NCBI RefSeq assembly: GCF_037975245.1
Contig: NC_092582.1
Span: 9,263,501 to 9,327,500 of the forward strand
Direction of reading: 5' to 3'
DNA from: Apostichopus japonicus
Lineage: Eukaryota > Echinodermata > Holothuroidea > Aspidochirotida > Stichopodidae
Length of the DNA stretch: 64,000 bases
Position 1 is the stretch's first letter, and each line of letters begins with the position of its first letter. Under the pieces are notes generated by a model, which saw only the letters and a list, made by a program, of their open reading frames with translations, did no database searches and was not told the DNA's origin. The translations under genes were made by a program, and so were the position numbers. Positions 14,025 to 29,000 of the stretch are shown here, piece by piece.

Positions 14025-17000
14025 ATGGACTCACTTTTCACAGAACCTTCCATGGAGAAGTCTCCCAAGGTAAAATTATAGCATTCCATCATATTTATTC
14101 CTTGAATTTTATATTCTAGTAATTTATATAAATTGCAACTTTTTCCCCCCAATGATGGGTCAATACATGCATGTGGTTGTTCCTCCTTTAAAGTACATCT
14201 TTCATAGTAAGTTAATTAAGTCCTACATTAAAGAACTCAGTTACAAACAGTTTTCCTTTGGCCATTGCCTTATCATTAAGTAAGATATTGAAAATCACTT
14301 AAAGGCGTTTACTCCATAAATAAACATTTATATTTTCATTTCTTTTGTATGGACTCAAGAATAAATATCCTGTCAAATGTGTGTGTAGATGTGGTTTGTG
14401 TATAATCCCTATTAGCTAATCTTTCATCAAAACTAACCCCTTCATCTCCTCTGTTTTTTAAAAAAAAAATTATGATACAGAAGTTGTCACCCATTGTTAT
14501 CTGGGATGCAAATAGCTAGAAAGCTTCTGTATTGTTCCAACTACAGCAGCCCTGTCCTTGTCTAAATGCAATAACTCTGGGTAGTGACAGCTCATTTTCA
14601 AAAGTAATACAGTACTTAAACAATCTGATCATGTAATGGTAGAAGAAATAATGTTAAGGTCGGTTTAATTAAAGCCTACTTTCCTGGCTGCAAGTTTTCT
14701 GTGGTGCTGCAAGTGAATGGCAATGTAATGCTGTACCTCAGTCATCATACTGTTCCTTACATTAGATCATCTCGCATCCAAGTTTGTGAAAATTACAGTC
14801 CATTCTCTGATAATGTATGTGAGAGTAAAATGAAATAGTGTCAAAATATGGGGAAAAAAGGAACAGTTATTCCATACGAATACACAACAAATGAGGATCT
14901 TGTCTTAACGTGTCTAAGTGGCATGCATGACAATGGATATATGCTATAGCCTTACATCTCATGTAGATCTATAAAGAGGAAAGTAAATTTACATCTATGT
15001 AAATTTACTTACATCTTATTTAAATGATATGACTGTACATAGTCTCTTCTGTCTGAAATGAGCTATTTCGTTTCCATTCAAATAAGAAGCAAGAATTCTC
15101 CTTTAACAGACTTCAACCCAGACAGATGCCAATCTCTTCAAAATTCCATTTTCTGCTACAAAGTTAAGACACAGCTTGTCGGAGGGAGGCAAGCCGCTGC
15201 CAAAGCCTCGTAATGGGTATCACAGAATGCATTCCTTTCATAGCACACTGTCAGGTAAGAGTTCAGTTGGATTTGACAGAGCCTCTGCGTTTCAAAGTTG
15301 TTATTATTATTTATTCTCCCTGCCTTGACCTTTTAGGGATGTCATCAAACTCCAAGCCAACAAAATCCAGGGGTCATATTTTAACTCCCTGCTGCCATCT
15401 GCCCAGAAAGAACCTTTTCTATTTATAAGCTGGCTGTATTTGTTCAAGTCTCAAAGTGACTTGCATGTTAATACATATATGTATACATCTAAATACTCAA
15501 TATTGTCCTTTCCTGTATATCCATGGCTTCTGTCATCTTTCACTAAGCTAGATTACATAGAATTCTTATTTATAACAAGAGTGGTAATACACTATGTAAG
15601 TACTCAAGTTTATTTTGACACCAGATTTAAGATCAAATTATAAATCTTTTCTTTCTCTTTTAGAATTTATTTATTAAGTCCATAAATTTGCATAATCCAG
15701 GAGATATTTATTTAACTTTTGTTTTGTTTTGCTTTGCAAATTCAAACTGTCTGGAATAAATGATTGTGAAGTACTTAACCCCTTTAATGAAATAATTTCT
15801 TATTTAATATGTCAGGGAAATGGATTATAATTTGATGATCCCAGTAGTTTGGATTGTGGTTTATAACTACATATGTCAGACTTGGTACGCACCAGACGGA
15901 GACATAATATTAAGAATAATAATAATCATTACTGTCACTTACGTAGCAACCATGTATATTTACCATAACAAATACCGATTTTATCACGCATTAGAGTCTA
16001 CTTTAAAAGACATTTACTAAAGTAATGATTTCATCAGCTTTGAAAGTTTGGTTATGACTTCTGTTTTTGGCAGTTAGTAATTAAAATCTAACACAGGAGC
16101 CTGACACAGGATTTGACATTTCAGGGGGGTATGAGAGAGGAGGGGGGATGGCAAGAGTCTGTTCAATGCTTGTTGTTGGAGTTAAAAAATCGTTAAGGTT
16201 GAAGTTCTTGTATGAATTAGGCAAGGCCTTCTCACTAGTTCTACTTTGAGCTGTGTTATTTGTAACTTGTTATACCCACACACATAAGTGTGCACAAGAT
16301 AAACAATTGTTCCTCAGGGACTGCAGTGTGCTCCATCTATGTGTCACCTGGGGAAATTCCCATTGGGTGCAGCCACACACGGGTGCATGCAACAATATTT
16401 ACACAGTTACCTCGTAGGGTCCCCATTATTACACCTGGGTAAAGAACTTTGCCTTCGGATGCAATATATAATAATCTAGCTGCAGGACTTGAACCTGAAA
16501 TCCATAGATCGCAAGTCCATCTCCTTTTATTTGGCCACCACTCTTCACAGTGTTATTGTGCCATTTGGGGTCGCACCATGCAAGTCTGCATAAAAATCAT
16601 TGTTCTAAAAAGTATCGTCATCCAATATCTGGGCCCTGGCTGCACCATCTGTTTAATATTTAAGCATAATTTTGAATAAATCTCTCATTCCTAACAAAGG
16701 AATTTTTATAGTTACAATCATATATAGGTTAGAACACTTGATCAGGCAAGTGTTCAATCAATTATGTCAATATAGAAAAGCTTTTTCGTGTCCCACAAAG
16801 TTATGTCAATGTGTTATTCCTGTTTAATTTGCAAGTTTTTAAAGTTTTGGATTAATTCCATTATACGTACCTGTGCAACTTTTGTAAACTAAAACTATCT
16901 GATTATGATTTCGGAGTAACCTTTTCTGTTCTTGTTGCAATTGTTTTACCATCAGATATCTAGTGAAAAGATTACCACAAAGTGCAGCTTTAAGATTCAC

Positions 17001-20000
17001 TTATGCTTTAATCATCCAATTATGTAGAAGCAACATCATAATTCTCAGTGGTACCTTATAATATCATACATCATAGAAAGGGTAATCAGTTCATGGTCAC
17101 AACTTCTCACTAACTTCAACTTTCCTCTTAAATAGATGGTAACTGGGATGAGGATGATAGACCAACCTCACAGAGTCCATCCTCTGAGTCTACCTTTTTA
17201 CCTTCAGAGTTCAGAGACACAATCTTCAAAGATTTTCCAGGCCTGAGCAAAAATGGATTCCATGTAAGTATTTATAGTTTTAAATTGAACCTTATTTTTT
17301 ATTGAAAATCCCAGAATTTATCAATTTCCCAAGTGTCTAGCTATCTCCTATAATCTCAATTGCTTTACTGCCTAATATTTTACTTTACTTAACAACTTGG
17401 CAAGGAAGATTTACGATTTGACAAGTAACAAGTAAGAATTGACTTCAGTAACAAGGATTTTTTTCTCATATGGTTTACCAATGTGTAACGTAACTTGGGA
17501 GTAATTTTACTGTGTTAAGTTATGTTGGCTATAAGTTTGGGTTGTCTGTTATAAATGCTTTGAATATGTGGTGTAGTGGTAAGCTATCAGACTATCAAAC
17601 ACTTAGTTAAATTAACTGTTTGAAAATGAGTTAAATTTATTGTTTGTCTGGTCTTTGTGACAGTAATACAAGTTTTATTCTTACACATCTGGAACCCCAC
17701 CACAAGTTTGTGATTATGGGACCAAATGTTAAGTTGTGTTGAAATTGTAGCCTGTGACGGCCCCATAAAGTCATAGCTGTGACAGTAAATACTGGGTGGC
17801 ATAGCAACGTACTCTGTGTCCCACCTTGATCTTGAGGACCCTGTTAAGGGTCATTTCTATCTTTCTCCCCCCCCCCCCCCCCACTCCATCTTCAAAAATA
17901 TGCAGGAAAGATTAAACTGGTCACAAACATATAAACCTTTAGGACGCCTTTGACTGTCTCTCTTAGAGCATTTCCAATCAACACTGATATTTTAATAACC
18001 TAATTAATTTGAACTAAACATCTGGGAAATGTTTGACAGATTACAACTTGCTGTTAATTAAAACTAGACACCTAAATAAGTTTCAAGATTCTAAAGTTTG
18101 CCAGCTCATAAAGCTAATAAATTGCAATGTAATAACTGTATAGCATTTTAAATCGATATACATGTGTAGTATCAAATCAACCTCAACTAGCTAAAAACGT
18201 CATCTGGCTTATTAATTAATCGTTTGTTGGTCCTAAAAGTGGTCACAAAAGTTAGCCTAATAGTAGTCATAGTCAAGCTTCCAGTTTTATGGCATCTCTA
18301 TGTTTGGAACAATCATAGGAGAGTAATACCTAATGAAGTATTATGATGATTATTTTTGTTATTATTGTCATCTTTTAATGAGGGAAGTCCTGCTCAATGT
18401 AACCAGGGAGTTGTTATGGAACAACTCGATCCCTGGTATAGCTAGAGTAATAATAAGAGAAGTACCAGGTCTGCTTCCACACATGTGATCAGAATCATTG
18501 AGACTTTACATCAGATGGCCTTCTATGACATCACACTTTCGGGGAATTATAAACAGTGAAACTATATTACCCAACTTTACCCACCTTAAATCCACAGAAG
18601 AACTTGCAAATATATATACGAAACACACAACCTTAATGGCAAAATAACATTCCCATTTTGATATCAAGGGATCACTTAAATCTTTGTTGAATACGTCAGA
18701 CAAAATTTAAAAATAAAAATTAAAGATCTGGAGCTACTCCAAACATGTTATTTTCTCTCCGCCAAACCCCTGGTCCCTACGGAGTCTGTGCAAACCTGCG
18801 TCATTACAGAATGTCTTTTTAAAGTGTCAGGCGATCTACTTCTCGGTTGATATACGATCATCCCCAGGCGAAAGACGAGAAGTTATTAAAACTTCCTTGT
18901 GGTGTCAACATTGGATAGCAAAGAACTTTCCAGAAGAAGTACTTAATGTCACCTTCAGCCTGTGACTTTAGTTTGAACTTCTCTGACGTCAATCCAGACA
19001 ACTGCACATAAATGTATGTATCCAACGATTGGCAGCTTGAAACATTAAAGTAATAACTTGCGATAACTGGCAGCTTGAAATATTTCAGCCACGACGATTA
19101 ATCAAGAAACTTAAACGATCATCGAGACATGAAGCTTCAAGATTTTGTTTTCCGTCAGAGTATATCTTGACGATGGACGACACATCTGATGATGTGGACG
19201 AATCTTTTATACAAGTTTTGTGAACAATGTCCAATTTGAAATTAGAAAGGGCCAGTAGAGGATGCTAGTTAAAAAATGTATAGAGAATATTGCTTTCATG
19301 TCATTTTCATATTTGTTAGTTGTTCAACTATTTCACTAAACCTGCCAAGTATTATTCAAAATGACATGATTATTGATCAAGCTAACTGAAACCCAATGAG
19401 GGATTTATGAATTTGATTCAATTCCTAAAATTTCTATCCACCCAGACTTGGGTTTTTAATATAACAATATGGAGAGAAAATTTAAAACTGTTTGATATTT
19501 CGCTTTATTTTTTGAAAGGTAATTTCATTTGTCAAGTTGATAAAATTACATATTTGCTATGTCAATTGAGTATCAAACAGCAACCAGATCAACATTCATG
19601 AAATGGACTTAAAAGAAAACTTAACTTAAAGTGATTTCATGTGATTTCATGGAATTGAAAGATTTTCCTATTTTATTATTTCTCTATACAGGGAAATTTA
19701 CCTATTTTGTCATTGACATACAGTAAAAAAATTGCTTGTATTTGAGAAGAAGTTTGACTTGTCAAGCTTTAAAATGACATATTTGTAATCTGAATTTAGT
19801 ATCGAACAGGACCAAGCTCGATATTCTTGAAACGGAATTCAAAGATCATCTTAAACTTTATTATTATATCATGATTAATCAAACTGCTTGATTTCATCCT
19901 TGAAAGATTGCTCTTAGTTTATCTTCTTCTCTCTACGCTGAATATTGACTCATCCACCAGCCGACCGTAAGAAAGATATCTGCTAAGTAACTTAGTGATG

Positions 20001-23000
20001 GATGTACGTATTTTGATGTGAGGTTTGTTTTAATCTATATTAACTTCTCATTGCGACTACTTCCTGACATTATTTCACGTTAATCATTGTATTAGCGTTG
20101 GAATTAAATGTGAGAAATTCCAAAGTGACACCAACATATGGACCTCATTTGTTCTGATTTTATTCATCATGGTCTGTGAATGTCGAATTAGAAAAAATCA
20201 TTAAATCCTTAAAGGGTGTGAAGAATCCCGCACAAAGAAACGTCTCATGCAGGTAATCTGACCTAGTTTCGAATGAGGTGTAACAGAAGTGTTAGACACC
20301 ACCATCGATCCCAGAAAATACACACACAACTTGCTACCGTCTGTAATTAGACACTAGTGTACAGTCAATACATACAGCTACGGTCAATACCCACAGCACA
20401 GTGTACATAGCAGCATGGACATCTCAGGTCTAGATAAAAGATAACAGGTATCACGTTCATTACTGTCTGCATTTTGTAGTGACAAGAAGAAAACTTCACT
20501 TGCAAGCAATGGAAAGTTAACTTTTTCAGAGCGCGGCACACGGTTTGGGGCGAGTCTTCAATGCCTTTAATGATCAAAATTTGCATGCTGCAGGAGATTA
20601 GTAACGGGGATATTAGAAAGGTGTCTATATTTGTGCTCTTGCCACATTTGAAGTTAATCTGGCACTGGAAGGGAGATAATAAAATGGAATTATTCTGACG
20701 CAGGGAATAATTTATAGATCTGATATCGCATTGCAAAGTGCTATGTAAAGTAATCAACTTGATATGCGACACCAACGATATTGTAACACTTTCCTCCATG
20801 AGAAGCGCCGGCCAGCCGATTCAGGGTTCTTGGCCTAAGATGTTGTATTGTAATTGGCCAGAGAATGAAGATGTACACAAAATAAATCCAGAGAGGTGAT
20901 GGTATGTTTGGCAGCGATATATTGAAAAGAAAACTTGTTACAGTAAGGTTAAGTGTCTTGTACTGGATATACTAACTTGAGGCTACATGGCCCTGAAGCC
21001 TACCATCAAGAGTGTTTCGTCCAATAGCAACAAGACCAGAGTAGACTGTTCTGTCCCTCCCAGGTAATGCATTTTATATAAATCCCTCAACAATACGTGG
21101 AAATACCACATGTATATAAATGATGAACTTTACCCTACAACTTAGCTTAAGCCATAATACACAAATACTACCGTGCATTCCTACCATCCCCAAACAATTG
21201 TACTCCTTTTACAGAGATGAATGTGATCACATGAGTATCCCTAGAAAATATCACATGTGTTACATCACAATCCCAGGATAAGCCTGATACCACATGCCAA
21301 TCCATAGGAACAGCCCCAAAAGCCATAATCTGCCAACAATTACAACTGGTTTACTTAATGCCAGGAGAGATAACCCCTATATAAGTCCAAGGGGATTTAA
21401 ACTACCACAATGGTTCCACACCATCCACACAGAACTCCCATTGCTCCACAACTTTACAGTAACAGTGTTACAATATAATAGCATGTATTTATGTACACAG
21501 AAATCATAGTACTATATAAGAGACAGAAATTTTATCTGATAATGCATGACAAAATTCTATGCAAAGTAATCAACTTGATATGCAACACCAAAGATATATA
21601 ATAGCATGAGTTGGGAATGAACTTCCATCTCATGGTAAAGGAAGATGAAGCTAAACAGGTTTTTCTTTTCAAAAAGTTTACAGTAGTGTAATGATCTCCT
21701 TCCAGCATTGTAGCAACATGTAGGACCACTTGTAGAGAGAAAGAGTAAGTAAGAAAAGTAAGAAGTAATTGTAAAACAATAATTCATCAAGCTATAGGAT
21801 TAATAGCATTTTAAAGGAAGGACTTTAAGCAAGCTTAATGCAAGGTTTCACTTCCAAAAGAGGGGTGGATGGTGGTAATCATATACAGTAGTTCTCTAAG
21901 TATATAATAACTGCTAAGAAGTCTCCACTATCATTGTATTTCTTTTTTCCTACCCCCTTCCCTTAATCCTCTCTTTGTCCCTCCACTGTTTATCTCCCAC
22001 CTCTCCTCTTCCCCTGTTGGTTTCTTTCTTTCTTCTCTCCATCCCTTGTCTACTAATCCCCTTACATCTATCTCTTTGTGTTCACCATGCTCATTAACCT
22101 GTCTGTTTTCTGTGCGTGTTTTTCTCCCTTCTGTTACTGTTACTTGTCATTTAGCCTTTGAAGAAGATCCTGCTAGGATCGAAACGTCAGGCCAACTTAC
22201 TTTTACACATTTCTTTTGTCAACATTTAAAACAAACTTACGTACATGCATTTCTGTTTTGACTGCTCATTGTCGTTATTCATAAATCTGTTCGCTACTAG
22301 TTTTACAATGGGTTTTGACGACCTTACGTTTGTCTTATGATCATTGGGTTGTTTTGTCAACGTTTATAACAAAATTATGAGTATGTATTTCTGTTTCAAA
22401 TGCTCATTGTCAGTTTCATTAAGAAAGAAAAAAACTTCACTATCCATTTACAAAGCCCTTTGACGTGTTAACACCTGTCACATGATGAGCTGCTATAAGT
22501 AGGTTACGGAGCTCCGCACGGCATCAAAGGAAAATAGTCTTCTGATAGAGATATAACTGTCAAGTGAATTAGCTAGGTTGTAATTTACAGTAGGGCCATG
22601 ACGAGACACACGTACAGGTAATATTAATAAACCTTCTGGAAAATTAATAAATGACTTCGGTCAGACAATTCCTTCCCTGGGAGAAAGAGATAAAAAGCTC
22701 TCATGAAAATTCCTTGAGATGGCGAGGGTCGAGATATATCTGACAAGTCGCTGTGTGATGGAGAAGGTTGGACTATTTAAAGGAGCTCTGTTTACAGTAG
22801 TTTCTAAGTTTGATCACTTTTTAGAGAGATTGTTTGGCTCTGTTCCATTTACTAAATATGCTTCTTTCTCTAACATAGAATTCGGTGAAATGTTATCACC
22901 ATCCAGGTTACATGTACTGTACAACAGGATGCATGATATGGATTTAAATAACTTTATCTGACAAGTTGCTGCACGATGGAGGTTGGACTTTTTAAAGGAG

Positions 23001-26000
23001 CTCTGTTTGCATTAGTTTCTAAGTTTGATCACTTTTGAGAGAGATTTTTTGACTCTGTTCCATTTGCTAAATATGCTACTATCTCTAACATAGAATTCGG
23101 TGAAATGTTATTACCATTTTTTACATGTACTGTACAACAGGATGCATGATAAATATATACTAAATATGCTACTATCTCTACATAGAATTCAGTGAAATGT
23201 TATCACCAATCACCATCCAGATAACATTTGTACAGCATACATGATATGGAGTGAAATTATTTTACCAGATTTAATTAGTTTTCTTTGTGCATATATATCT
23301 CCAAAGAGGCAACTGTTTCTACTTCTTCTTGTGTTCTAGCTACCTCTGAAATGTTTGTTATACTCAGGAAGCAAAATGATAACAATCTTTTAACAGGGTA
23401 GCTGTAACTTTGGGAAAGGTGTACATGGGATCTGCAATTAATAGATCGGTTGGAATTATATTTAGGGGTCACCTAGCAGGAGGCATCTAAAATTAAAGAG
23501 ATTTGTTTATAAAAAGATGTATTTTTGTAGCAGTGATAGAGCTAGGCCATGCCATGCAATGGAGGTTATTTAGCAGGCAGTGCTCATTGTACATAATAAG
23601 AATTATTAGCGATTAAAATATTATTCCTGACCATGGATGCTCACAGAAAATGAGCCAGACAGAGGGGGAAGGGGGAGGGAAGGAGTTAATTTAGGAGGGA
23701 GTTTCCAGTGATCCAAGTACAAATTTTACTACTTGCTACATGTAATGAATATGGTTTATAAATTTGACATGTGGTCATGTAGAAATTGTCACAGTTATTA
23801 TTACTGAATAAATCATATTATAGTAATATTTCTTTTAATTTCCGCCTCTTCCAGAGTCATAGTTTTGATGGAGATATTTTTGAAGAAACTGCTGATAAGT
23901 TTTCCTCTGGGTTTTTTTCAGGTATGTATTCCTCTCATATTATTTCTGTTTTTGAGTATTCTCCTTCCTCCCCCCCCCCCCGCCCTATCCTTCCCCTCCC
24001 CTTTTAAATTTTAAAGATAATATTTGATGGAAAAATTACATACAGGATGTTCTTGTAGTATTGTTGGTTTTTTATTCATCAGGGTATTTATAATTCAGTC
24101 AGTCAAACGTAGTGCATGTTCATAATAATATATTTATGTAGCATTTTTCCTTAAAGTATATCTCAAAGCAATTCAGTTCACATTGGGATCAGAGAGAAAA
24201 TTCTTAAAACATAAAAATATGAGATACAAGAAGATAATAAACATATTTAGCATCTTGTCGTTGTATCTAAAGTGGCTGGATTAGTTAGTCTAATATTCAG
24301 ACTATTAAAGGCATTGAAGACTCGCCCCAAACCATGTGCGGCCATCTGAAAAAGTTAACTTTCCGTTGCTTGCAAGTGACGTTTTGTTTGTGTCGCTACA
24401 AAATGCAGACAGTACAGTAATGAAACGTGATACCTTGTTATATTTAGCTGGACCTGAGATGTCCATCGCTGTATTGTTTGTACAGTGTGCTGTGGGTATT
24501 GACCGCAGCTGTTTGTACTGACTCTACACTAGTGTCTAATTACCGATGGTAGAAAGCTGTGTGTGTATTTTCTGGGATCGATGGTGGTGTCTAACACTTC
24601 TGTTACACCTCATTCAAAACTAGGTCAGATTACCGGCACTAGACGTTTCTTTTTGCGCGAGTCTTCACACTGTCTAAGTCAGTTCCTCAGATGTGAGACT
24701 CAAAAGTACATCGCAAAATGCAAGCAATTTTTGTAAACATGCTAAATTGGGTCCATGGTGTTGAATGACATCCAAGATGTGCTCTAGATCTGTTGTTCAT
24801 GTGAAGTTAAAAAGGATTTGTTCGACCTGAAGTATTAGAATTTATAAAACAATGGATTGGCATTGAAGCATGCACTGCTGAGCAGACATCTTCATCATGC
24901 ATGATTAATCAATCCTTAAAAGAATTAATTATTCCAGAATACCAGCTTATTTTGAAGATCAAATAACCTAAAACCCAATATAGATGTAGAAAACATTGCA
25001 TGATAATGCCAGTTCTCATTTTTACCAGTTCTTGGACAACGACATATATATTAAGACTAAAATTCTGCCTAACTTAAGTCACCTTCAGGCTTCAAATCTA
25101 AATTTACCAAATTATAGTCTGTTTTATCAGTCACTGAAATTTTCTCCTAGAAAGATACCTTGTATAGATTTATGATCAAGTTGTATACACACATATATGT
25201 AGCTGTGGATACAGTGTCATATAACATAATTTATTTATTGAAACAGACCCCTAGATTATTAGCTGGATAAAAAATGTAAAGAAAATATGTTAGACAAGCA
25301 TTGAACGGAATGTTGTACCGATGAAAATGATTACCAGTAGGGTACATATGTAATGTTTGTTTATTTTGGGTTCACATTATCAGTGACATATCGCTATGGT
25401 TACATAGATCACGTCAAACAGAAGGTATACCCAATGCCAATTTTTCAGAGGTACCTACAAGGCCTAAAATATACCAACTGATATGGACGGTGAGATAGAC
25501 GTCATAAAAGCACATGCCAATGTTGCGTACAGCTGGTGTACATGATACAAAGCATGACTACATTACAATGTGAATTATGTTATAATGTTTAGTTTACGTG
25601 ACTGACATGCCTCTCTATGTTCTATTCAGAGTCCGAGATTGATGTCATTCCCAGATCCTCCCTCTTCCAACGAACCGGTTTGAGAAGAAGCACATCTCAA
25701 GTCGAGCCCGAGCGCCACAGACGAGGATTCAGGCAGAATTGCGAGGAGGCGGCAGCTCAGGAATCTGACGAAAGAGACTCCAGGGTGAGGACACTCTTTA
25801 TAATTATGGTTGATTTATATTCTAAAATTCAAATCACTTTCAGGCGTGCATATATACCAGGAGGAGTCTGACCATACTTCTTACAGATCTTAATCAGATT
25901 TATGGTGAACGTTGATATCGAGATTAAGCCTGTGTTATTGTTGGCAGATCGCACCAACTCACCTCCAAGTAAAAAAAGGTTTCTTTTTAATCTTAATTTA

Positions 26001-29000
26001 TTGTTCATAGCAAAACATGTCTAATTGCCCCTTCTTGGAATTTGTTGTACATTTTCCACAGCACCAGATACATATATATATATTGCATGTGTTGTGCATA
26101 CCGCGATCAAGTAATTTGTTTATATCTGCCGCTAATGAAACTATGTACGTAATTAACTCTGACAGATGTGGGTCTTGGTTCAATGTTACTAATTAATCAT
26201 CCAAGGACAGTGCTCGGCATTAAAACTTTACAACAATAGTACACCATGGTATTAAAGTAACCCCAGAGGAATTATTTGGGTCACAAATCATTTGTCCATG
26301 TAGTTTATAACAAAGAAAAGTCAATACCATCAGTGGCATGAGGGGTTGGAGGGGGGTTGAGGGGCACATGCCATGTAACAAAAACCTTAGGCAGAAAGAC
26401 ATAGACAATTTTTTTGAATTTGACTGATTATAATTTATATACCTGTACCTCCAAAATTTTGCTGATTTGAAAGTGATATCATAAGTTCTGGAAATGATGA
26501 AAATCGCAAAGCTCCCTGTGACCCTACCAGGCGCCCTCTGGCCAGTCCCTGGATCCCATGCCGAGATGGCATTGCACTAGTACTAGCCACTTTCTGTTCC
26601 CCTGTTATTCCATTATGCATTGACGCAGAGGCTGAACTGATTACATTTGCAGCAGTTTCATTGGTGGACTATATATAGAGAGCAAAATTAAATATCTTTG
26701 GCCTTGATTGCAGTTGAGAAATGATTTGTGGAATCAAATTTTGTTTTGTTATCCGAATTATTTGACTGATAAGGAGGAACATTTTTATCGTGAAGTACGT
26801 TGTACTTACCTGCACTACAAGTATAATTACGGGACTATTATGATCTATTATTATTTTTATATCAGAAAGTGTTTATTGCAAACCAGGTTCTGGTTATCTC
26901 TCTCTCTGTTTCTGTTTAGACATGTCCTTGAATTATTTAATAACTGAAATGATCTTTGCTTAAGTTTCCTCGCATTAAAGTAAACTGGATATTGCCAGGA
27001 TACCCAATATAGCCTGAGATTAATAGCAGCTAAGAAAAACACTCACATCTTAGGCAGGTTTCTTATAAAGGATTTGATTGCAGAAGGATCATTTTTACCA
27101 AAAGAGCTAACCAAAAAATTGTATTCCATATGGGAGAATATTACAGTATTTAATTATAAATCCTTCACACACAAGACTTAAAGCAAGAGCATAAGTCGTA
27201 ATTAATTTAATATTCGGACTAAAAAACACATCCTGGCATCATGAGATATATGATCAGATTGACTTCAATAGCAAGTCACTAAAGTAAAATCCGAAGATAT
27301 TTGAGGTATAAAAAAATGATTACTGTTTCACATCCCATGCAGGATGAAGGCGGTAAATGACAGCTATTATAAGCTTAACTACTGTAGATGAATGTTTACA
27401 GAGAGAAATGTTTGGCCTACATCTTATTCGCCATATAACAAGAGGTTAAAGGGGATTTAATTATTACATTGATCTGTCAAGCCTCGAGAATTTCACAATA
27501 TTTTGAAATTTCATCTGCACATGTGAAACAATTAATTCGAGAAAGTGTAACTTTTGTAACTTTTGTAATTTGTGATATTGTTATAATTAAACTCAGAAAT
27601 TTTGTTCATGTACAAAGAAGATGGTAAACATTAAATTGACCGAAGTTAAAGGGATTGTTAAAAAAATGTAAACTTTCTGTGATATCAGATAGTTTGAGAT
27701 ATCTTCATGACAATTAATGTTTGTTACATTATCAGGATTTAAATTTTGGCATAATTGAAATAATGAAATTTGGGCATCTACAGTTATCTAGAAAAATATT
27801 CTTTTTCATGAAGCTTTCATGGACGAATAAATCATAAGAATTATGGCATAATATGTGTGAAATCATGATATGAAAAATTATTGTTTTCTTTTGTTTGTGC
27901 TTATGTTTTTTATGGTTTACAGAAATGTCATTTTAATAATTATCACAGTCACTTTATAAAAGTTGAGAGAATTTGATGCACATAGCTAGAGGTTCCTTCT
28001 TTGTATAAATTTGCCTTCATAATATTATTTTACTGAAAATGGTTTGCAAACTTGAGGATAACGTGGTATTAATTAGCTATATCACAGCATAATTGTCCTT
28101 ATAAATAAATCTTTATTGTTCCAAAAATAGTTCTAGTAACACACAAAGTGTTATTTAGCTTCTATTCAATTACTGGGGTCACAATTAAGGCAAGAAATGA
28201 AAAAAATCCAGCCAGTGTTGCAGGAATAACTGGGTTTTGTGTCTTGCCTTCAAGTGTTCACATAGGCCCCTTAACCTTGAACACCTCAACTGTAGGTACT
28301 TGGAACATCTGCAATCATTATCTCTGATTGGACGGTATTACTGTACCGACTCAGGTTGGATAATCTGTAGGCGTGATAATATGGCATTTTGCCGAAGCTC
28401 TCAGTGTATAGATCACGGGAAGTCCCTGAAACAGAAAATTAGGATACATGAGAAAATGTTACCGTCTGTTAAAGTCCTCAACAACTTTGAAACAGTGAAT
28501 CCCTAAAGCATCATTCGAAAATTGCTGTGCTATGTTTAAAGGGATATTCCACATTTATAAATACATATATGTATATAGATATATGTAATACATATATAAT
28601 TTTATATATATATTATATATATATTCTTCACAATGATGATATAATTAGGGGCCTACATGAGATATATATATATATACTATATGTGAGATGGAGTTATTGA
28701 CCTAAATATTTCTTGGAGGGTTTTCTGGGTGAAAGCAACAGACTTGTCTGCACAGCTAGTTATTAATATGCATGCAGAGAGGATGCACCTCTTTATTGAT
28801 ACATTTATTATAAAGACCAACCAAGCATGCAGGTATTAGTTTGACTGTATTGTAACAGTTGATCTTTATTAAATTCACTTGCAAATTGGTTTTTGTCTGT
28901 TGGAACTAGAGATGAACGAACATTATGAGGTCACTGTTGGGCAGTGTATACACATAGAGCCTTCATGCTGCTTCCTAGGAATTACCCGATTGTATTAAAA

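Noticed and set aside
15820-16020. Hydrophobic 66-codon open frame in intron 2
   Set aside because: AT-rich sequence readily gives such frames; no homologue recognised and it breaks no splice model.
20365-20799. 144-codon minus-strand open frame in intron 3
   Set aside because: It runs through the TTAA-flanked MITE; the inverted copy at 24309 does not keep the frame, and no known motif is present.
22719-22961. 80-codon plus-strand open frame in intron 3
   Set aside because: It lies in a tandem repeat whose second unit is frameshifted; no motif and no splice context.
26435-26620. Minus-strand open frame in a GC-richer intron block
   Set aside because: No motif, no splice signals for the minus strand, and the block looks like a decayed repeat.
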